Of a stretch of 64,000 nt of DNA, positions 43,436 to 52,637 are shown piece by piece. Position 1 is the stretch's first letter. Each line of letters starts with the position of its first letter. Source of the stretch: Roseobacter sinensis (lineage in GTDB: Bacteria; Pseudomonadota; Alphaproteobacteria; Rhodobacterales; Rhodobacteraceae). Location of the stretch: the NCBI RefSeq assembly GCF_025755255.1, contig NZ_JALIEB010000012.1, positions 1 to 64,000 of the forward strand, read 5' to 3'. The position numbers and the translations under genes were made by a program. The notes beneath the pieces are model-generated. The model was given only the letters and a program-made list of their open reading frames with translations. It was not told the DNA's origin and made no database searches.

Positions 43436-44773
43436 TCATAATGACAGGGGGAGCCGTATCGTGGCTCGCAGTCCGGCAGCGGGCAGATTCGACAGGGTGA
43501 CGGTGCCCCCATGGGCGGCGACCACGTCGCGCACGATGGCCAGTCCGAGCCCTGCACCACCGGTGTGCATGTTGCGGCTGTCGTCGCCACGCACAAAAGG
43601 GTCAAAGACCTCCGCGAGTTTGTCTTCTCGGATACCGGGACCGTCGTCATCAATAGTAATCACAGCCATATCTGCATCGCAGGTCATCGCCACGCGGGCC
43701 GCGTGCCCGTATTGCAGGGCATTGTCGATGAGATTCCCGATGGCACGGCCGAGTGCGACCGGACGGCCGCGAACCAGGGCAGACTCCCCAGCGGCAAAGG
43801 AGAGGTCACGTTCTGCGCATGCGCGTTGCAGCACTTGGCCAAGATCGACCTCGCGCAGAGGCTCGCTCTCGCCGGTTCCGCGGGCGTAGGCGACCAGCCC
43901 GTCCGCCATGACTGTCATCTCATCAAGCGTGCGGATCATTGGGTCACCGTCTTCGGGCTCGAGCATTTCTGCACGAATGCGTAGGCTGGTGATCGGTGTG
44001 CGCAGATCATGGCCCACCGCAGCAAGCATCTGCATGCGCTCGGCATCGAAGCGGGCAATGCGGGCTTGCATGTCATTGAAGGCGGCCGCGGCGTCACGGA
44101 TCTCGCGCGGCCCGCCGGCATTGACCTTCGCCATCCTATCGCCGCGGCCTGCGGCACGGGCCGCATCGGCCAGGTCGGTCAGCGGGCGTGTCAGGCGGCG
44201 AACGAAGATCAGGCCGACAGCCAGCAGTGCTGCAAGCGACAGGGCGAGGATCAACAGGAACGCGCCTTCTTCGATCCACGGAGGTGCAGGTCTCTTGCCA
44301 CGTGACCGAATGTTGAGCCACTGCGCCCCCTCGCCGTCTGCGACAGCCAGGCGCACAGAGGCGGCGACGGCTTCTCGTTTGCCGCCTTTCCGATGATCGG
44401 GCTGAACGCGGATGGCGACTCGCGCATCGCGCTCGTCCAGCGCCTCCGCCAATGCGGTCGCGAGCGCGAGCGCCCGCGGCTCATCGGGTTGAGTTGTGAC
44501 GAGCGGCGTCGGGTCGACCGTGACTTCGGAGGACCGGGTCGAGGCCGCATTCGCCAGGCCCGGGCGCGCGCTCGGCATGGCAGCTTCCAAGGCTGGCACT
44601 AGTGAAACAATCCGCTCTTCCTCACGCGCGATCAGCGCGGCCTGATCCAGGCGATTCCGCTCGTAGGACAAGACGGCTAGTGCGAGCAGATTTGCGCTCA
44701 CCAATGAGACGGTGAGAAGCAGTGCAAAGCGCCCCGCGATGCCGTCAGGCAAAAGTCTTCGCAGCGAGATCAA
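43436..44773 (-). CDS. Sensor histidine kinase
   Basis: A 445-residue inner-membrane kinase with two membrane segments (about residues 12-35 and 155-178) around a periplasmic sensor, a HAMP domain (VRRLTRPLTDLADAARAAGRGD), the phospho-acceptor His in AVGHDLRTPITSLRIR, and ATP-binding N, G1 and G2 boxes (NLIDNALQYG, DDDGPGI, GGAGLGLAI). The start is taken as the TTG at 44773, which overlaps the response-regulator stop (TTGA); an ATG at 44815 would overlap by 46 bp and add an Arg-rich stretch. It pairs with the regulator encoded just upstream. Confidence 0.88.
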   Translation of the reverse strand: MISLRRLLPDGIAGRFALLLTVSLVSANLLALAVLSYERNRLDQAALIAREEERIVSLVPALEAAMPSARPGLANAASTRSSEVTVDPTPLVTTQPDEPRALALATALAEALDERDARVAIRVQPDHRKGGKREAVAASVRLAVADGEGAQWLNIRSRGKRPAPPWIEEGAFLLILALSLAALLAVGLIFVRRLTRPLTDLADAARAAGRGDRMAKVNAGGPREIRDAAAAFNDMQARIARFDAERMQMLAAVGHDLRTPITSLRIRAEMLEPEDGDPMIRTLDEMTVMADGLVAYARGTGESEPLREVDLGQVLQRACAERDLSFAAGESALVRGRPVALGRAIGNLIDNALQYGHAARVAMTCDADMAVITIDDDGPGIREDKLAEVFDPFVRGDDSRNMHTGGAGLGLAIVRDVVAAHGGTVTLSNLPAAGLRATIRLPLSL

Positions 44774-45483
44774 ACGAGGTCCACCTCTGCGGCGAGCCGG
44801 TAGCCTCCGCCCCATTCGGTGACGATCAACCGGGGCGCGGAGGGATCGGCCTCGATCTTGCGGCGCAATCGGCTGATGCTATTGTCGATGGCCCGGTCGT
44901 ATGCTTTGGCGTCGCGGCCCGCTGTCAGGTCAAGCAGACGGTCGCGCGACATGACGGTTTGCGGGTGATCGAGCAGCACGCCCAGGAGGCGGCTTTCCCC
45001 AGATGTTAAGGCCACGGTGCGGCCGTCAGAATGCGCCACTGATTGGGCATCCGCGTCATGTGACCATGGTCCGAACTGCCGTATACCTGTGGTCACCTTC
45101 GGTGCTGGCGGCGGGCGGCGGCGCAACACGGCCCGGATGCGCGCGACAAGCTCGCGCGGGTTGAACGGTTTGACAACATAGTCATCGGCGCCAAGCTCCA
45201 GCCCCACGATCCGATCTGTTTCGTCCGCCATTGCCGTCAGGAGGATCACTGGTGGCCCGTCGCGGGCGACCAACCAACGGCAGAGGCTAAGCCCGTCCTC
45301 ACCCGGCATCATCACGTCGAGCACCACTAGAGCCGGCGCACTGTCTTCTAGCAAAGCGCGCGCCTCGGCGGCGCTGGCAGCCAGCTGTGTTCGCAGACCC
45401 TGCCTCCGCAGATACTTGTCCAGCGGTTCGCGTATGTCGCGGGCGTCGTCCACGATCATCACTTGAGGGGCCGTCTGATCCAT
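44770..45483 (-). CDS. OmpR-family response regulator
   Basis: A 237-residue regulator with a receiver domain (acidic pair in MIVDDARD, phospho-Asp in LVVLDVMMPGEDG, Lys in DYVVKPFNPRE) and a C-terminal winged helix (LTSGESRLLGVLLDHPQTVMSRDRLLDLTAGRDAK). The ATG at 45483 has CAGGAGA 4 nt upstream. It leads the kinase operon and is divergent from the EF-hand gene, with TGTCGC boxes between them as probable binding sites. Confidence 0.9.
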   Translation of the reverse strand: MDQTAPQVMIVDDARDIREPLDKYLRRQGLRTQLAASAAEARALLEDSAPALVVLDVMMPGEDGLSLCRWLVARDGPPVILLTAMADETDRIVGLELGADDYVVKPFNPRELVARIRAVLRRRPPPAPKVTTGIRQFGPWSHDADAQSVAHSDGRTVALTSGESRLLGVLLDHPQTVMSRDRLLDLTAGRDAKAYDRAIDNSISRLRRKIEADPSAPRLIVTEWGGGYRLAAEVDLV

Positions 45484-45558
45484 GGTGTCTCCTGTATCGG
45501 CGCGGCAGTGTGCCTCTTCTAGCGGCACCCGGACCCCTCTCCGAGTCTAGGCATCGTT

Positions 45559-45627
45559 TCGTTTGTCGCAATCTGTATCAGCGTCTGCGATTGCGACAGC
45601 TAGCGACAAACGAGCTCTGCCAGCGAC
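45559..45627. promoter_or_regulatory. Cluster of TGTCGC boxes between regulator and EF-hand genes
   Basis: Four or more copies of TGTCGC or its complement lie within 70 bp. They are arranged as nested perfect inverted repeats: TCGTTTGTCGC (45559-45569) with GCGACAAACGA (45603-45613), and TGTCGCAATC (45564-45573) with GATTGCGACA (45589-45598), plus a GCGACA near 45622. This is a strong candidate for the binding region of the adjacent response regulator. Confidence 0.65.
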
Positions 45628-45708
45628 ACACCTTTCTGGCACGACATGTCCATATGGAAATCAGCCGAGGCGCGGGGCGTCTCGATTTCCAAGGAAAGGA
45701 CACACAGA

Positions 45709-46239
45709 ATGAAACGAGCGAAACTACTCGCCGTGACCACACTGGCCCTGAGCGTAGCCGGCGTTGGTGCGGTGATCGCCACTGCGCAGGATCAAGTCCC
45801 AGGCGCGTCCGCCGGGGCCGCTGAAGCCAGGATGACCCAGGCCGAGTATCGCGGGGCCCATGACAGCAAGCGCAAGCGCGGGCACCGAGGCGGCATGCGC
45901 GGCGGCGAGATGCTGCGCGATGTCTTTGATGCGGCGGATGCGGATGGCGATGGTGCCGTCACTCCAGAGGAGATCGAGGCCTATCGCACCGCTCTGGTGA
46001 CAGAGGTGGATGCCTCAGGCGACGGTGCCTTGTCGATCGAAGAGTTCGACACGCTTTACCGCAGCCTCACCCGTTCGCGGATGGTTGATGCCTTCCAGAG
46101 ACTCGACGCGAATGGCGATGGGCAGATTGCACCCGAAGAAATGGACCGCAGGGTCGCGCGCCTTGTCGAGCGGCTGGACCGCGACGGTGACGGGATATTG
46201 ACGCTGCAACGACGGGGTCAACCAGCCGAGCAAGAGTAA
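45709..46239 (+). CDS. Exported EF-hand calcium-binding protein
   Basis: A 176-residue exported protein with a signal peptide of about 27 residues. A basic linker (SKRKRGHRGGMRGG) is followed by four EF-hand loops: DADGDGAVTPEE, DASGDGALSIEE, DANGDGQIAPEE and a last one, DRDGDGIL, that ends near the C-terminus. GGA lies 8 nt before the ATG at 45709. It is divergent from the two-component genes, so it is probably their direct target. A periplasmic Ca-dependent sensing or buffering role is inferred. Confidence 0.85.
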   Translation: MKRAKLLAVTTLALSVAGVGAVIATAQDQVPGASAGAAEARMTQAEYRGAHDSKRKRGHRGGMRGGEMLRDVFDAADADGDGAVTPEEIEAYRTALVTEVDASGDGALSIEEFDTLYRSLTRSRMVDAFQRLDANGDGQIAPEEMDRRVARLVERLDRDGDGILTLQRRGQPAEQE

Positions 46240-46320
46240 CCAGCGGCGGGGTAGTGCACGCCGCCCCTGTCGCCGTCAAGTGGCTGTCTGGCAGCCGTCC
46301 AGGAACCAGAAGGACACCAG

Positions 46321-47316
46321 ATGCAGAGAGGATGTGTGCTGACGTCGAAACTTCTGAGGCTTGTGCTCCTGTCGGCTGCTGCGAGTATCAGCACGGGCGC
46401 AGCGCTCGCGCATGAGGCGCAGGAGCATTGCGCGGCGGTGATTGCATCGGTTGAGGAGGCCGGGTTTTCCGAAAACGTCGAGGTCACCTGCGAGAACGGC
46501 GTCGCTGTTATCTCGTCCAATGTCTATCCGGACCACGAGGTGATGACCGGTATCGTGGGGACCAATGAGCAGGTCCCGATACCTGCACCGTATTATGACG
46601 CGCCGATCCCATTGGAGCCCGTGCTGGGCGCGACGCCCCAGACACGTGACGGGGCTTTGGGAGTGGCGGTGAACGGTGTGCCCATCTTCGACTACATCGG
46701 TGGCGGCAAGATGACGCAGGAGGCCCTTTACCATCACCAGACCCAGCACGGCACGCTGCAGACCCAGCAACTTGATGCGTGCGGCGGTCATGCCGGAAGG
46801 GGTGATGACTATCATTATCATGTCAAACCGGTGTGCATGATCGCCCAGATGGAGAACGCAGCGCATGATCCAATCATCGGCTGGGCGTTCGACGGCTTCC
46901 CGATCTATGGCGACGGCAACCCGGATGGCGGCGAAATTGCAGATGGGGCGCTGGATGTCTGCAACGGCCAACGCCATGAGACGTTTGGCCATCGGTATCA
47001 CACCTCGGAGGGTGCGCCCTACATCGTGCAATGTCTCATGGGCGAGGTTGCCGATGTCCGCGCGCTGCCGCGGGTCACCCCGTTGGTCGATGCCGCCTCG
47101 AGCCGCCCCATCGCGCCAGGCCGACCGCCCCGGGGTGGTGTGGAAAACCTGGTTCTGACCAAACGTGCGGACGGCACCCACAACATGGACTACCGCTACC
47201 GCGGCGATGGCTACTACATCCGGTATCGCCCATCGGACAGAGCTGGCTGCTACGTCTTTGAGACGCGCACGGTCACCAATGGCGGCCAGGTCACGATGGG
47301 CGAGTATTGCCGATGA
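46321..47316 (+). CDS. YHYH domain-containing exported protein (copy 2)
   Basis: A 331-residue protein with a signal peptide of about 30 residues (AALA-HEAQEHC). The YHYH signature is GRGDDYHYHVKPVC, followed by IIGWAFDGFPIYGDGNPDGG and a HNMDYRYRGDGYYIRY segment. AGAAGGA precedes the ATG. It lies between the EF-hand gene and a second periplasmic protein, and is related to the YHYH protein at 41.8-42.6 kb. The molecular role of YHYH proteins is not established as far as I know. Confidence 0.85.
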   Translation: MQRGCVLTSKLLRLVLLSAAASISTGAALAHEAQEHCAAVIASVEEAGFSENVEVTCENGVAVISSNVYPDHEVMTGIVGTNEQVPIPAPYYDAPIPLEPVLGATPQTRDGALGVAVNGVPIFDYIGGGKMTQEALYHHQTQHGTLQTQQLDACGGHAGRGDDYHYHVKPVCMIAQMENAAHDPIIGWAFDGFPIYGDGNPDGGEIADGALDVCNGQRHETFGHRYHTSEGAPYIVQCLMGEVADVRALPRVTPLVDAASSRPIAPGRPPRGGVENLVLTKRADGTHNMDYRYRGDGYYIRYRPSDRAGCYVFETRTVTNGGQVTMGEYCR

Positions 47317-47389
47317 CCCGTTGGACGTCTTCGCCGGTGGAGGCCGTGCCCGCTTTACTTAACTCACTCCAAAAAGGGAGAAAGCACTG

Positions 47390-48034
47390 ATGCACAGCCT
47401 CATCGCAGTCCTTCTGAGCCTGAACGTCGTGCCAGCCCTTGCAGAGCCCCGCACGATTACGGCGGACATCTGGACCGACAACTGGTTCGAGATGTGGGTG
47501 AACGGGACCAAGGTGATTGAAGACAGCGTTCCGATCACGACCGAGCGGTCCTTCAACGCCGAAACGGTGCGGTTCACGGTGGAGCTGCCAATGATCGTCG
47601 CCATCAAGGCGATGGATTTCAAGGAAAACGATAGTGGCCTCGAATACATCGGCTCGCGGCGGCAGCAGATGGGGGATGGTGGCCTGATCGCCCAGTTCGT
47701 GGATGCGGAGACAGGCGAAAGTGTCGCTGTGACGGATAGCTCGATGCGATGCCTCGTCGTGCATCACGCGCCAATCGACCGGTCCTGTGAGAGTTCCAGC
47801 AATCCCGTCGCGGGCGAGGGTGCCTGCGCGTTTGAGATGGCCGATGAACCGGAAGGCTGGACCGATCCGGGCTTTGACGCATCGGATTGGCCGCAAGCCA
47901 CCCAGCATACTGCGGGCGCGGTTGACCCCAATGGTGGCTATGACGCCGTGCGCTGGTCGGAGACGGCCCGATTCGTCTGGGGGCCTGATCTTGAGCGGGA
48001 CAACACCGTCCTATGCCGTGCGGCCATCGACTAA
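47390..48034 (+). CDS. Exported protein with galactose-binding-like features
   Basis: A 214-residue exported protein with a signal peptide of about 18 residues. The mature protein is beta-rich with paired motifs (ITADIWTDNWFEMWVNGTKV and WTDPGFDASDWPQATQHTAG) that resemble the jelly-roll domain of glycosidases or lectins. Cys pairs suggest disulfides. It has AAGGGAG upstream and follows the YHYH gene by about 70 bp. No enzymatic motif is visible; binding of a ligand or partner in the periplasm is the most that can be said. Confidence 0.75.
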   Translation: MHSLIAVLLSLNVVPALAEPRTITADIWTDNWFEMWVNGTKVIEDSVPITTERSFNAETVRFTVELPMIVAIKAMDFKENDSGLEYIGSRRQQMGDGGLIAQFVDAETGESVAVTDSSMRCLVVHHAPIDRSCESSSNPVAGEGACAFEMADEPEGWTDPGFDASDWPQATQHTAGAVDPNGGYDAVRWSETARFVWGPDLERDNTVLCRAAID

Positions 48035-48071
48035 CGGCCTGATGCGCATTTATTCAGCTGGGGAGGTTAAC

Positions 48072-48224
48072 ATGAGACCAGGCCATCACGTGACAGAACG
48101 GGTGATCTCTCTCCCCATGCGACTGCGGAAAAGTTGCGCTCGGGGTTCCGGGTGTCGCAGCGCCCGTTCGCTTGAACGAAACCGCTCTGCGGCCCCGTCG
48201 GACCTGCGATGGGGGTGCAGATGA
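48072..48224 (+). CDS. Possible short leader ORF coupled to the efflux adaptor gene
   Basis: A 50-codon open frame starts at an ATG with GGGGAGG 5 nt upstream, the best ribosome site in this interval. It ends in a TGA that overlaps the likely adaptor ATG at 48221 (ATGA). The product is Arg- and Ser-rich, with no family. The arrangement suggests translational coupling or a leader peptide that controls the efflux genes, but chance is possible. Confidence 0.35.
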   Translation: MRPGHHVTERVISLPMRLRKSCARGSGCRSARSLERNRSAAPSDLRWGCR

Positions 48225-49459
48225 CCTTTGCACGGCAGCTTCTGCTTACGCTTGGTTTGGTCTCTTGTTCCAGCCTCGTGGCGGCGCACTACTCTCCAAA
48301 TTTCAACACGACCCTCGGTGGGCTCGGGCTTCCCACACGATTGTTGGACGCTATCGCCAAAGAAGATAGTGAGGCGCAGAGCGCCCAACGAGAGCGGCCA
48401 CCGCGCGGGCAGGGCAGAGGACAGGCCGCGATCGTGACCACGGCGGTCGTGACGACGGCAGCGCTCAGCGACACAGCACAAGCCATTGGTACGAGTGAGG
48501 CGCTGCGCTCGGTCTCGGTTGTACCATTCGGCGGTGGTGTGCTGACCGATGTCTTGGTCGCGTCTGGAGATATGGTTGCCGCTGGTGATCTGCTCGCGCG
48601 GCTGGAATCTGATGCGGAGCAAGTCGCGCGTGACCGGGCGGCTGTGGCTCTTCGGCTCGCTGAGACTGAATACACACGTTACGAAAGCCTCGCTCGCTCT
48701 AATGTTGCATCTCAGACGGAACTGGAATCACTCAGGGCCGCCCGCGACGATGCCGAGCTTGCGCTGCGCGAGGCTGAGGTGGCGCTGCAGCGCCGCTCGA
48801 TCTTTTCGCCGATTGGCGGTGTTGTTGGCATCGTGCCCGTCGAGGTCGGCGATTACGTCACAACCGAAACCGAAATTGCCATGGTCGACGACCGATCTCA
48901 GGTTTTGGTCGACTTCTGGCTGCCAGAGCGATTTGTCGGAATGCTGGCGCTGAGCCAGCAGGTCACCGCCACTTCGCTTGCCCTCGAGCGCGCTCAATTC
49001 ACGGGCGAGGTCAATGCAATCGGCAGCCGAGTGCAAACGGACAGCCGAACGATCCAGGTACGGGCGCTCATCGACAACCGAAATGATCTCATCCGCCCGG
49101 GCATGTCCTTCAGCATAGAGATGACGTTTGACGGTGACAGCTATCCGGCTGTCGATCCGCTCGCTGTCAACTGGGACGGCGACGGCGCGTATGTCTGGGT
49201 CGTGGCAGATGGTGTTGCCACCCGCACGGCTGCACGGATCGTGCAGCGCAACGCCGATACCGTTTTGATCGTATCGGACCTAGAGGCCGGGGCGCAGGTT
49301 GTCACAGAAGGCGGGTTGAACGTGCGGGACGGGGCGGCGGTTACCTTGCATGGGAACGTCTCGCCGAACGGCATTGCAGTTCGGCGAGATGCGGATGGCC
49401 CTAGCTCGTCTCCATCCGCCCCTTCGCGCATCGGGGAGGACGCTGATGGCCGAGGATAG
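48221..49459 (+). CDS. RND efflux periplasmic adaptor protein
   Basis: A 412-residue membrane-fusion protein. The N-terminus has a hydrophobic signal with a lipobox-like LVSC, so it may be a lipoprotein. A biotinyl/lipoyl-like hairpin (LTDVLVASGDMVAAGDLLARL), a short coiled coil (about 140-190) and the second lipoyl half with SPIGGVVGIVPVEVGDYV follow, then beta-barrel and membrane-proximal parts. The ATG at 48221 is preferred because it overlaps the leader ORF stop; an in-frame ATG at 48209 is possible. It overlaps the pump gene by 14 bp. Confidence 0.88.
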   Translation: MTFARQLLLTLGLVSCSSLVAAHYSPNFNTTLGGLGLPTRLLDAIAKEDSEAQSAQRERPPRGQGRGQAAIVTTAVVTTAALSDTAQAIGTSEALRSVSVVPFGGGVLTDVLVASGDMVAAGDLLARLESDAEQVARDRAAVALRLAETEYTRYESLARSNVASQTELESLRAARDDAELALREAEVALQRRSIFSPIGGVVGIVPVEVGDYVTTETEIAMVDDRSQVLVDFWLPERFVGMLALSQQVTATSLALERAQFTGEVNAIGSRVQTDSRTIQVRALIDNRNDLIRPGMSFSIEMTFDGDSYPAVDPLAVNWDGDGAYVWVVADGVATRTAARIVQRNADTVLIVSDLEAGAQVVTEGGLNVRDGAAVTLHGNVSPNGIAVRRDADGPSSSPSAPSRIGEDADGRG

Positions 49460-52400
49460 ATCCCCGGCGCATACGTCGGACATGACGGCGCTTTTTGTAC
49501 GCCGGCCGGTTCTGGCCCTCGTTGTTAACATGCTGATCCTTGTCTGCGGTCTCGCCGCGCTGTCCGGGGTCGCGATCCGGGAACTGCCCGAAGTGGACAG
49601 CCCAACGATAACGATCAGGACCTCTTACTCTGGCGCATCGGCAGAAACGATGGACCAGGAGGTTACCGGCATCGTGGAATCCGCCGCTGCGCAGGTGCCG
49701 GGTGTCAAATCCATGTCCTCCTCCTCGTCCTACGAGGAAAGCCGTGTGACCGTCGAGTTCACCACCAGCACCGATCTGAATGTGGCGGCCTCTGACCTGC
49801 GGGACGAGATCGGCCGGATCGGCAACAGCCTGCCCGACGAGATCGACGATGATCCGACGATCATAAAGGCGGACGCAGATGCGGAGCCGATCATGCGGCT
49901 GGCGGTGACCTCCGCGACGATGGAAATCGACACGATGACCGATCTTGTCGATGACGAGGTGGTTGATCGCCTCTCTGCCGTCGAAGGCGTTGCCGAAGTC
50001 GAGGTCTATGGCGAACGGGAACAGACCTTTCTGATCGACATCGATCAGGCGCAGCTCGCGACGCGCGGTCTGACGGTGGCAGATGTGATAGAGGCGCTGG
50101 ACGATATGGCGCTGGATGTGCCCGCCGGGTCTCTGGAAAGCCGGGCTCAGGATTTTGCGGTGCGGGCCACGGCGTCTCTCCGCACACCGGCGGACTTCGA
50201 TCGCCTGATTGTCGCCGACAATGTCCGGCTCGCCGATATCGCGGTCGTGACCCTTGGGCCGGATGCAGAGTCCTCGGTGCTGCTGACAAATGGCCGTCCG
50301 GGGCTCGGGCTCAGCATAATCCGGCAGGCCGGGTCGAACACGCTTAGTATCTCAAACAGCGTACATGATGTGGTCGCTGATCTGCAGAAGACCGTACCAG
50401 ACGAGGTTGAGATCGCAGTGACAAGCGACGACGCGACCTTCATCAACGGCTCGATTGTGGAGGTGGTGAAATCACTTGGTCTGGCCATCGCGATTGTGAT
50501 CGCGGTGATCTATGTCTTCTTGCGGAACCTGCGCGCGACGCTGATCCCCGCGCTGACGCTGCCGGTCGCATTGATCGGGACGGTTGGTGGAATCTGGCTG
50601 GCGGGCTTCTCGATCAACATCCTCACGCTGCTGGCGCTGGTTCTGGCGACCGGCATGGTGGTCGATGACGCCATCGTCGTGCTGGAAAACATCGTCAAGA
50701 AGCGCGATGCGGGCATGCCTGTCCGGGCTGCCGCGGTGCGCGGCACGCGTGAAGTCTTCTTTGCGGTCATCACCACGACCGCCACGCTGGCCGCGGTATT
50801 TGTGCCGCTTTCCTTCCTGCCGGGGACATCGGGAGCCCTCTTCCGGGAGTTCGGCTTTGTCCTCGCCATGGCGGTGACCATCTCATCCTTTGTGGCGCTG
50901 TCGCTCTGTCCCATGCTGGCCTCGCGTCTGCTGTCGACGCACGCGCCCGCGGCTGAGAACGCGCCGACCGGCTTTTTCGAGCGGATCGGGGCTTGGGGCA
51001 GTCGCGGATATGCGGTCGTTTTGCGCTCTTGTCTCGCGGCGCCCCTGGTCGTGATCGCCCTTGCGGCGGTCTGTTCTGGCATGGCCTGGGTCACCTACGG
51101 GACCTTGGAGGAGGAGCTGACCCCACCCGAAGATCGCGCAGTCGTGCTGTTGCGGATCAACGCGCCGGAGGGTGTCAGCCTCGCCTATATGGAGAGCCAG
51201 CAGCGCAAGATAGAGACGCTTCTCCAGCCGTTTCGGGACCGCGGCGAGGTCGAGAACATCTTCTCCATCGTCGGCCGTGGCGGCAGCAACGAGGGGCGCA
51301 TGGTCATGACCCTGGCCCCGTGGGACGAACGGGAGCGCGTCCAGAGCGAGATTGTTGCCGAGATGAACCAGCTGATTACCGCCGTGAACGGTGTCCGGGC
51401 CTTTGTCATTCAGCCTAATTCGCTGGGTATCAGGGGCGGCGGGCAGGGGCTGAGGATGGCAGTGACCGGCACCGATTATGGTGTCCTGGAAACCGCCGCC
51501 ACGGCGCTGTTGGCGGAGTTGGAGAAAGATCCCGATATGGGACGGATCCGACTGTCCTATGGGTCCACGCAACCGCAGATCCTCATCGACGTTGACCGCG
51601 AACGGGCAGAGGATCTGGGCATCGATATCGGGGGGCTGTCCGACGCTATGCGCGCCCTGCTGGACGGGAACGAGGTCGGCGAGGTGTTTGTCAACGGCGA
51701 TGCAATCCCGGTGCGGCTGGTCTCGACCCTACAGCCCGTTGATGATTCGACCGATCTGGAGAATATCTTCCTGAAGGCGTCCGACGACCGGATTGTGCCG
51801 ATGTCGTCCATCGTGTCGGTCCAAGAAGTGGCCGTGTCCCCATCGCTTGACCGAGAGCAACAGCTGCGCGCGATTACCATTTCTACCGAACTATCCGAAG
51901 ATGTGGCGCTGCGCGACGGGATCGAGCGGGTTCGGGCCGCGGCCGACAACATTTTGCCCGCCGACGTTGGGCTGATCCCACTGTCAGAGGCTGCGACGCT
52001 CGACGAGACATCCAGTGGTCTTGATATGGTATTCGGGTTCGCAATTGTGATTGTCATCCTGGTCCTGGCGGCCCAGTTTGAGAGTTTTCTGAGCAGTCTC
52101 ATCATCGTGGGAACCGTTCCGCTGGGCCTTGCCTGCGCTGTCTACGCGCTGGCCCTCACCGGCATTAGCCTAAATGTTTACAGTCAGATCGGGCTGGTTC
52201 TTCTGGTCGGCATCATGGCCAAGAACGGCATCCTGATCGTCGAGTTCGCAAACCAGTTACGGGACAGGGGTCTGAGCGTCCGCGACGCGATTGAGCGCGC
52301 GGCGCGGCAACGTCTGCGTCCGGTTATGATGACGATGATCTCAACCGTGCTGGGAGGTCTGCCGCTGGTGCTCTCTTCGGGCGCGGGGGCCGAAGCGCGG

Positions 52401-52550
52401 ATCTCGATTGGCTGGGTCATCGTCGGTGGGCTGGGTCTGGCGACATTGGCCACCCTCTTCGTGACACCGGTTGTCTACAGGCTGCTGGCCGGGTTCTCCA
52501 AACCACAGGCTGACGAGATGAGGCGTCTCGAAGCGGAGCTGGCCTCGTGA
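49446..52550 (+). CDS. RND efflux pump permease (AcrB/HAE-1 type)
   Basis: A 1034-residue inner-membrane pump with the duplicated RND layout: one helix, a large periplasmic loop, then six helices, repeated twice. The proton-relay region in TM4 reads GMVVDDAIVVLENIVKKRD with the paired Asp. The second half contains GLVLLVGIMAKNGILIVEFANQLRD. GGGGAGGA precedes the ATG at 49446, 14 bp inside the adaptor gene. No outer-membrane factor gene is adjacent, so a TolC-type channel encoded elsewhere is needed. The substrates are unknown; nearby two-component genes suggest an inducible envelope-stress or metal response. Confidence 0.9.
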   Translation: MAEDRSPAHTSDMTALFVRRPVLALVVNMLILVCGLAALSGVAIRELPEVDSPTITIRTSYSGASAETMDQEVTGIVESAAAQVPGVKSMSSSSSYEESRVTVEFTTSTDLNVAASDLRDEIGRIGNSLPDEIDDDPTIIKADADAEPIMRLAVTSATMEIDTMTDLVDDEVVDRLSAVEGVAEVEVYGEREQTFLIDIDQAQLATRGLTVADVIEALDDMALDVPAGSLESRAQDFAVRATASLRTPADFDRLIVADNVRLADIAVVTLGPDAESSVLLTNGRPGLGLSIIRQAGSNTLSISNSVHDVVADLQKTVPDEVEIAVTSDDATFINGSIVEVVKSLGLAIAIVIAVIYVFLRNLRATLIPALTLPVALIGTVGGIWLAGFSINILTLLALVLATGMVVDDAIVVLENIVKKRDAGMPVRAAAVRGTREVFFAVITTTATLAAVFVPLSFLPGTSGALFREFGFVLAMAVTISSFVALSLCPMLASRLLSTHAPAAENAPTGFFERIGAWGSRGYAVVLRSCLAAPLVVIALAAVCSGMAWVTYGTLEEELTPPEDRAVVLLRINAPEGVSLAYMESQQRKIETLLQPFRDRGEVENIFSIVGRGGSNEGRMVMTLAPWDERERVQSEIVAEMNQLITAVNGVRAFVIQPNSLGIRGGGQGLRMAVTGTDYGVLETAATALLAELEKDPDMGRIRLSYGSTQPQILIDVDRERAEDLGIDIGGLSDAMRALLDGNEVGEVFVNGDAIPVRLVSTLQPVDDSTDLENIFLKASDDRIVPMSSIVSVQEVAVSPSLDREQQLRAITISTELSEDVALRDGIERVRAAADNILPADVGLIPLSEAATLDETSSGLDMVFGFAIVIVILVLAAQFESFLSSLIIVGTVPLGLACAVYALALTGISLNVYSQIGLVLLVGIMAKNGILIVEFANQLRDRGLSVRDAIERAARQRLRPVMMTMISTVLGGLPLVLSSGAGAEARISIGWVIVGGLGLATLATLFVTPVVYRLLAGFSKPQADEMRRLEAELAS

Positions 52551-52584
52551 GCCTTTTGCCCAAATCTCAGGCCCCGCGACATCC

Positions 52585-52602
52585 CGGTTGCCCGAGCAAC
52601 CG
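52585..52602. repeat. Stem-loop between RND pump and cytochrome b561 genes
   Basis: A perfect 7-bp stem (CGGTTGC with GCAACCG) and 4-nt loop about 35 bp after the pump stop. No T run follows, so it is a weak terminator candidate or an mRNA-processing site. Confidence 0.35.
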
Positions 52603-52637
52603 CACGCCAACGCACCTTGAGAAGCGGAGATGAGACT

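Noticed and set aside
43342-43653. Short minus-strand frame at the kinase end
   Set aside because: It lies in another frame of the kinase gene and has no family signal.
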